A stretch of 7,875 nucleotides of DNA, taken from the NCBI GenBank assembly GCA_944326625.1, contig CALVER010000056.1, positions 1-7,875 on the forward strand. Direction: 5' to 3'. Below are positions 5,691 through 7,875 of this stretch, one piece after another. Numbering within the stretch: the first letter of the stretch is position 1; each line of letters starts with the position of its first letter. Below the pieces are notes generated by a model, which was given only the letters and a program-made list of their open reading frames with translations, had not been told where the DNA came from and searched no databases. The translations under genes and the position numbers were made by a program. This DNA comes from Candidatus Gastranaerophilales bacterium (lineage in GTDB: Bacteria > Cyanobacteriota > Vampirovibrionia > Gastranaerophilales > Gastranaerophilaceae).

Positions 5691-6855
5691 CAATTACCCA
5701 CTGTTTTAATTCCGAATAAGATTTAATTCCGACCTGAGATTTCCCGTTAATAGCGGTGCTCGGGGTGCCGTTTATTCTGAGAGAATACGCCTCATCAATG
5801 TCTTTTTGAATTTTATGCATTGTTTCCAGACTGTTTGCATCCTCCTGAAGCTTATCTATATCGAGATTTAATTTTTTGGCAATTTCAATAATTTCTTTCT
5901 CGGATACCGGCTGTTTTTCAAATAATTGAGTATTCATATCCCAGAATTTACCCTGTTTTTCAGCCGCAATTGCATATTTTGCCATCATACAGGAGCCATG
6001 GTGGAATTCACTTCTCAAATATTTATTACATTCTGTATCGAGCGGCATATTATGGTGAACGATTTTAACATTTTTAATCTCTTTTACAAGTTTATGAATC
6101 ATAATATTGTAGGAATAGCACATCGGACATTGATAATCCGTATAGGCATGCAAAACAACTTTTGCATTGTCAACGCCTAAAAGATTTCCGGATACAGCGT
6201 ATTTATTCTTTTTCGGACGTCTGAATTCTTTAAATTCTTTTTGTCTTTTAACCTGCGGAGCAAATACATAAGATACACCCGTATAAGTTAAAAATGATGC
6301 AGCGATTAATACAACAACACCGAATGCAATTGCATAAGGTTTGATTTTCAAAGCATCTCTAAAATCAACAAAACTATCCTTAAATGCCTGCTTGAAACCT
6401 ATTCCGCGGGCTGCAACAACACCGATTAAGAGATTTAAAAGATAAGTAAAGGCACAAAGCACGCATAATTTTTTAATTTCGAAAAGACTTAGACATAACA
6501 AAATCATTGAAATTGTAAATGAAATTACGCCGAGCGCCGCAATATAAGAATAAGGATTCTTAAAGACTTCCAAAAATTTTAAAAACTTTATATTTTTAAG
6601 CTTGTCAACAAAAAGCAGCATTGTGATAAACGAATACAAAAACAATCCCCAATAAGCAAGCGGAATTCCGAAAAACTGAGATTCGGTAGTTTTTGCAATG
6701 CCGTCACAGTCAATAAAATCGTTTACAGAACAAAAACTTGCCAGCGCATACGGATTAAAATTAGCATTATAATAAATAATCGCAAGCTTAATAGTGGTCA
6801 CAATACCAATTAACGTCAAAATTGATATAGACAATTTCTTTTTATCAATAGTCAT
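5668..6855 (-). CDS. VKOR-DsbA fusion thiol oxidoreductase
   Basis: A 395-residue bifunctional disulfide-forming membrane protein. The N-terminal half is a vitamin K epoxide reductase (VKOR) domain with hydrophobic helices at about 8-29, 67-84, 103-123 and 131-148. It has the loop pair C42/C50, a serine at 59 before QFFGIP, and the quinone-side motif CVLC (131-134). A fifth helix (174-196) leads to an extracytoplasmic DsbA/thioredoxin-like domain with CPMC (243-246) and the cis-proline loop NGTPS (362-366); two more cysteines lie at 276 and 289. Known role of the family: the DsbA part oxidises exported proteins and VKOR re-oxidises it, passing electrons to quinone. The ATG at 6855 has AGGGGAG 6 bases upstream. 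It heads an operon with queH and the DedA-type gene. Confidence 0.93.
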   Translation of the reverse strand: MTIDKKKLSISILTLIGIVTTIKLAIIYYNANFNPYALASFCSVNDFIDCDGIAKTTESQFFGIPLAYWGLFLYSFITMLLFVDKLKNIKFLKFLEVFKNPYSYIAALGVISFTISMILLCLSLFEIKKLCVLCAFTYLLNLLIGVVAARGIGFKQAFKDSFVDFRDALKIKPYAIAFGVVVLIAASFLTYTGVSYVFAPQVKRQKEFKEFRRPKKNKYAVSGNLLGVDNAKVVLHAYTDYQCPMCYSYNIMIHKLVKEIKNVKIVHHNMPLDTECNKYLRSEFHHGSCMMAKYAIAAEKQGKFWDMNTQLFEKQPVSEKEIIEIAKKLNLDIDKLQEDANSLETMHKIQKDIDEAYSLRINGTPSTAINGKSQVGIKSYSELKQWVIDEGGIEK

Positions 6856-6882
6856 CTTTTTCTCCCCTTATTCTTTAGTACT

Positions 6883-6911
6883 ATTTTACACGGCTGAATG
6901 TGATAAATCAA
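6883..6911 (-). promoter_or_regulatory. Promoter of the VKOR-DsbA / queH / DedA operon
   Basis: On the minus strand, TTGATT (6911-6906; 4 of 6) and TAAAAT (6888-6883; 5 of 6) are separated by 17 bp. TG abuts the -10 box. Transcription would start near 6876, leaving a leader of about 20 bases that carries AGGGGAG (6868-6862). Confidence 0.6.
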
Positions 6912-6925
6912 TAGCATAAAGCAGG

Positions 6926-6955
6926 AAAAAATAATCCCCCTTAAGGGGGATTATT
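6926..6955 (-). terminator. Strong intrinsic terminator of the pilin-like gene
   Basis: A perfect 26-bp palindrome (6930-6955) forms an 11-bp stem with five G:C pairs next to a TTAA loop. On the minus strand it is followed by a run of T residues (6931-6926). It begins 11 bases after the stop of the pilin-like gene and shields the operon that follows from readthrough. Confidence 0.88.
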
Positions 6956-6966
6956 CCAAAATAAAT

Positions 6967-7680
6967 TTACTCAATACTTTCTCCTATATTATACGGTGTG
7001 TATTCAATTTTATTATATAAAAGAACATTGTTTAAAAGCTTTTCGTCAAACGACAATGTCTTGCCGTCACTCAAAATATCATATCTAAAGACATCCACAC
7101 CAAATATATTAGGTCCCTGTATGTTATTGACATCAAAATAAATACGTGCACAAGAATCACTTGTTGCCGGCACACGTTCTCCTGTATCATAACCGTTTTC
7201 ATCACGTATAATGGCTTCGTAATGTCTTATGCACTCAGTATTTTGATGGAGAGCAAATAAAACACCATTTTGCAAATATATTTTTCCTTGAGCCGGTAAA
7301 GCATCTTCTGCCACATATACACCATCTCTTAGTATGGGAGAATTAGATTTTATGGTATAAACAGCACATTGCTTATCAGATGCTCCCGTTTCGCAAATTT
7401 TTGCGCCCTTCAATACAGTAGCTAATTCTGCAGCCACTTTCTCTGTTGTTTTTTTTGTATCAAACAGACAAAGCATATTCACGCAATTATTTTGTGCGAC
7501 ATACAACTGTATTGCATTCATTAACTGAGAATGCGCCTGCTTAACTTTTGTTACCATAACTTTTTCCTGATAATCTGCAATCAATGTCGGAATAGTCATC
7601 GCCGCTACAACGCCGATGATGCCGAGAGTTATTAAAACCTCCGCGAGGGTAAACGCGGCACGACGAATATTGGCGGACAT
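6967..7680 (-). CDS. Type IV pilin-like / pseudopilin protein (prepilin signal)
   Basis: A 237-residue protein with a class III prepilin signal: basic leader MSANIRRA, cleavage expected between A9 and F10, then the hydrophobic helix FTLAEVLITLGIIGVVAAM with glutamate at mature position 5. Alanine replaces the usual glycine before the cut. A prepilin peptidase elsewhere in the genome would process it for assembly into a pilus or secretion pseudopilus. The globular part has six cysteines (66, 71, 96, 105, 150, 177), matching disulfide formation. I prefer ATG 7680 because it gives a normal 9-residue leader. A TTG at 7770 would give a 39-residue leader, and neither start has a convincing ribosome binding site. 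The exact role (major, minor or secretion pilin) is not evident. The gene ends at a strong terminator. Confidence 0.85.
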   Translation of the reverse strand: MSANIRRAAFTLAEVLITLGIIGVVAAMTIPTLIADYQEKVMVTKVKQAHSQLMNAIQLYVAQNNCVNMLCLFDTKKTTEKVAAELATVLKGAKICETGASDKQCAVYTIKSNSPILRDGVYVAEDALPAQGKIYLQNGVLFALHQNTECIRHYEAIIRDENGYDTGERVPATSDSCARIYFDVNNIQGPNIFGVDVFRYDILSDGKTLSFDEKLLNNVLLYNKIEYTPYNIGESIE

Positions 7681-7713
7681 GTCTACGTGCGTAGCACCGG
7701 CTTTCTTTTTAAA

Positions 7714-7745
7714 GTCGTTAAGACGATAAGACGTTAGGACGTTAA
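7714..7745. repeat. Four degenerate 8-bp tandem repeats upstream of the pilin-like gene
   Basis: Units GTCGTTAA, GACGATAA, GACGTTAG and GACGTTAA lie end to end, each at most one base from the consensus GACGTTAA. The array lies 34 bases upstream of ATG 7680 and would be coding only if translation began at 7770 or further up. Confidence 0.7.
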
Positions 7746-7776
7746 GTTCTTTTCTGTGAGCTTTGCTCAATACTCT

Positions 7777-7875
7777 GTCATCCTGAACTCGTTTCAGGAT
7801 CTCATCATGAGCTGATAGCCCCCTCTCCCTTAATCCCTCTCCCGTAGGGCGAGGGAAATGACTTTTGTCATCCCG
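7777..7875. repeat. Composite palindromic dispersed repeat, cut by the window end
   Basis: Three hairpins occur in a row: ATCCTGAA/TTCAGGAT (7780-7787 and 7793-7800); TCCCTC..CCC paired with GGG..GAGGGA (7834-7856, one mismatch); and ATGAC/GTCAT (7858-7871). CCCTCTCCC is also repeated directly (7821-7829, 7835-7843). GTCATCC occurs at 7777-7783 and again at 7867-7873, so a second copy of the first hairpin probably starts at the window end. The first and second hairpins resemble short intergenic palindromes found in many copies in various bacterial genomes. No transposase is encoded here. Copy number in this genome cannot be seen. Confidence 0.65.

Noticed and set aside
5926..6180. Plus-strand open frame inside the VKOR-DsbA gene
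   Set aside because: It lies opposite the conserved DsbA-like domain and has no ribosome binding site or family resemblance.
7714..7875. Repeat region as a CRISPR array
   Set aside because: The units are 8 bp with no spacers, and the other repeats are unlike hairpins rather than identical direct repeats with even spacing.

Overview
The window comes from an AT-rich bacterial genome, roughly two-thirds A+T by eye. The best guess for the source is a non-photosynthetic cyanobacterial relative from the gut (Candidatus Gastranaerophilales, also called Melainabacteria or Vampirovibrionia). Three things point there: a long Ycf45-type AAA ATPase ending in an R3H domain, a VKOR-DsbA fusion oxidoreductase of the type common in cyanobacteria, and a pilin-like protein with the signal segment AFTLAEVLITLGIIGVVAA. 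The lineage call is inference; there is no rRNA or tRNA gene in the window to confirm it.

Layout, left to right. Bases 1-368 are non-coding apart from a possible gene tail in the GC-rich first 35-60 bases. They hold several short inverted repeats, a strong extended -10 promoter, and a leader hairpin that covers the ribosome binding site of the first gene. The plus strand then carries the Ycf45-like ATPase (369-1964) and a small membrane protein with two glycine-rich hydrophobic segments (2046-2462). That gene meets the minus-strand genes tail to tail, with a 4-base overlap of stop codons.

From 2459 to 6855 everything reads on the minus strand, in two tight groups. The first transcribed group is VKOR-DsbA fusion, then QueH (last step of queuosine synthesis), then a DedA/YqaA-type membrane protein, with overlaps or a 1-base gap between them. 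After a 52-base gap with a likely promoter comes a secreted TPR protein, a cytoplasmic TPR-like protein 3 bases behind it, and an exported small protein with a PD-(D/E)xK/RecB-like signature. The right end holds a pilin-like gene with a strong intrinsic terminator. Its upstream flank is made of an 8-bp degenerate tandem repeat and a composite palindromic repeat that runs off the window.

A functional thread can be drawn. The VKOR-DsbA protein should make disulfides outside the cytoplasm. The three nearby exported proteins, two of them Sec-type and one prepilin, all have an even number of cysteines in their mature parts (2, 4 and 6), so they are plausible substrates. The most unusual items are the exported nuclease-like protein, the sequestered ribosome binding site ahead of the Ycf45-like gene, and the repeat block that stays open in frame with the pilin gene.
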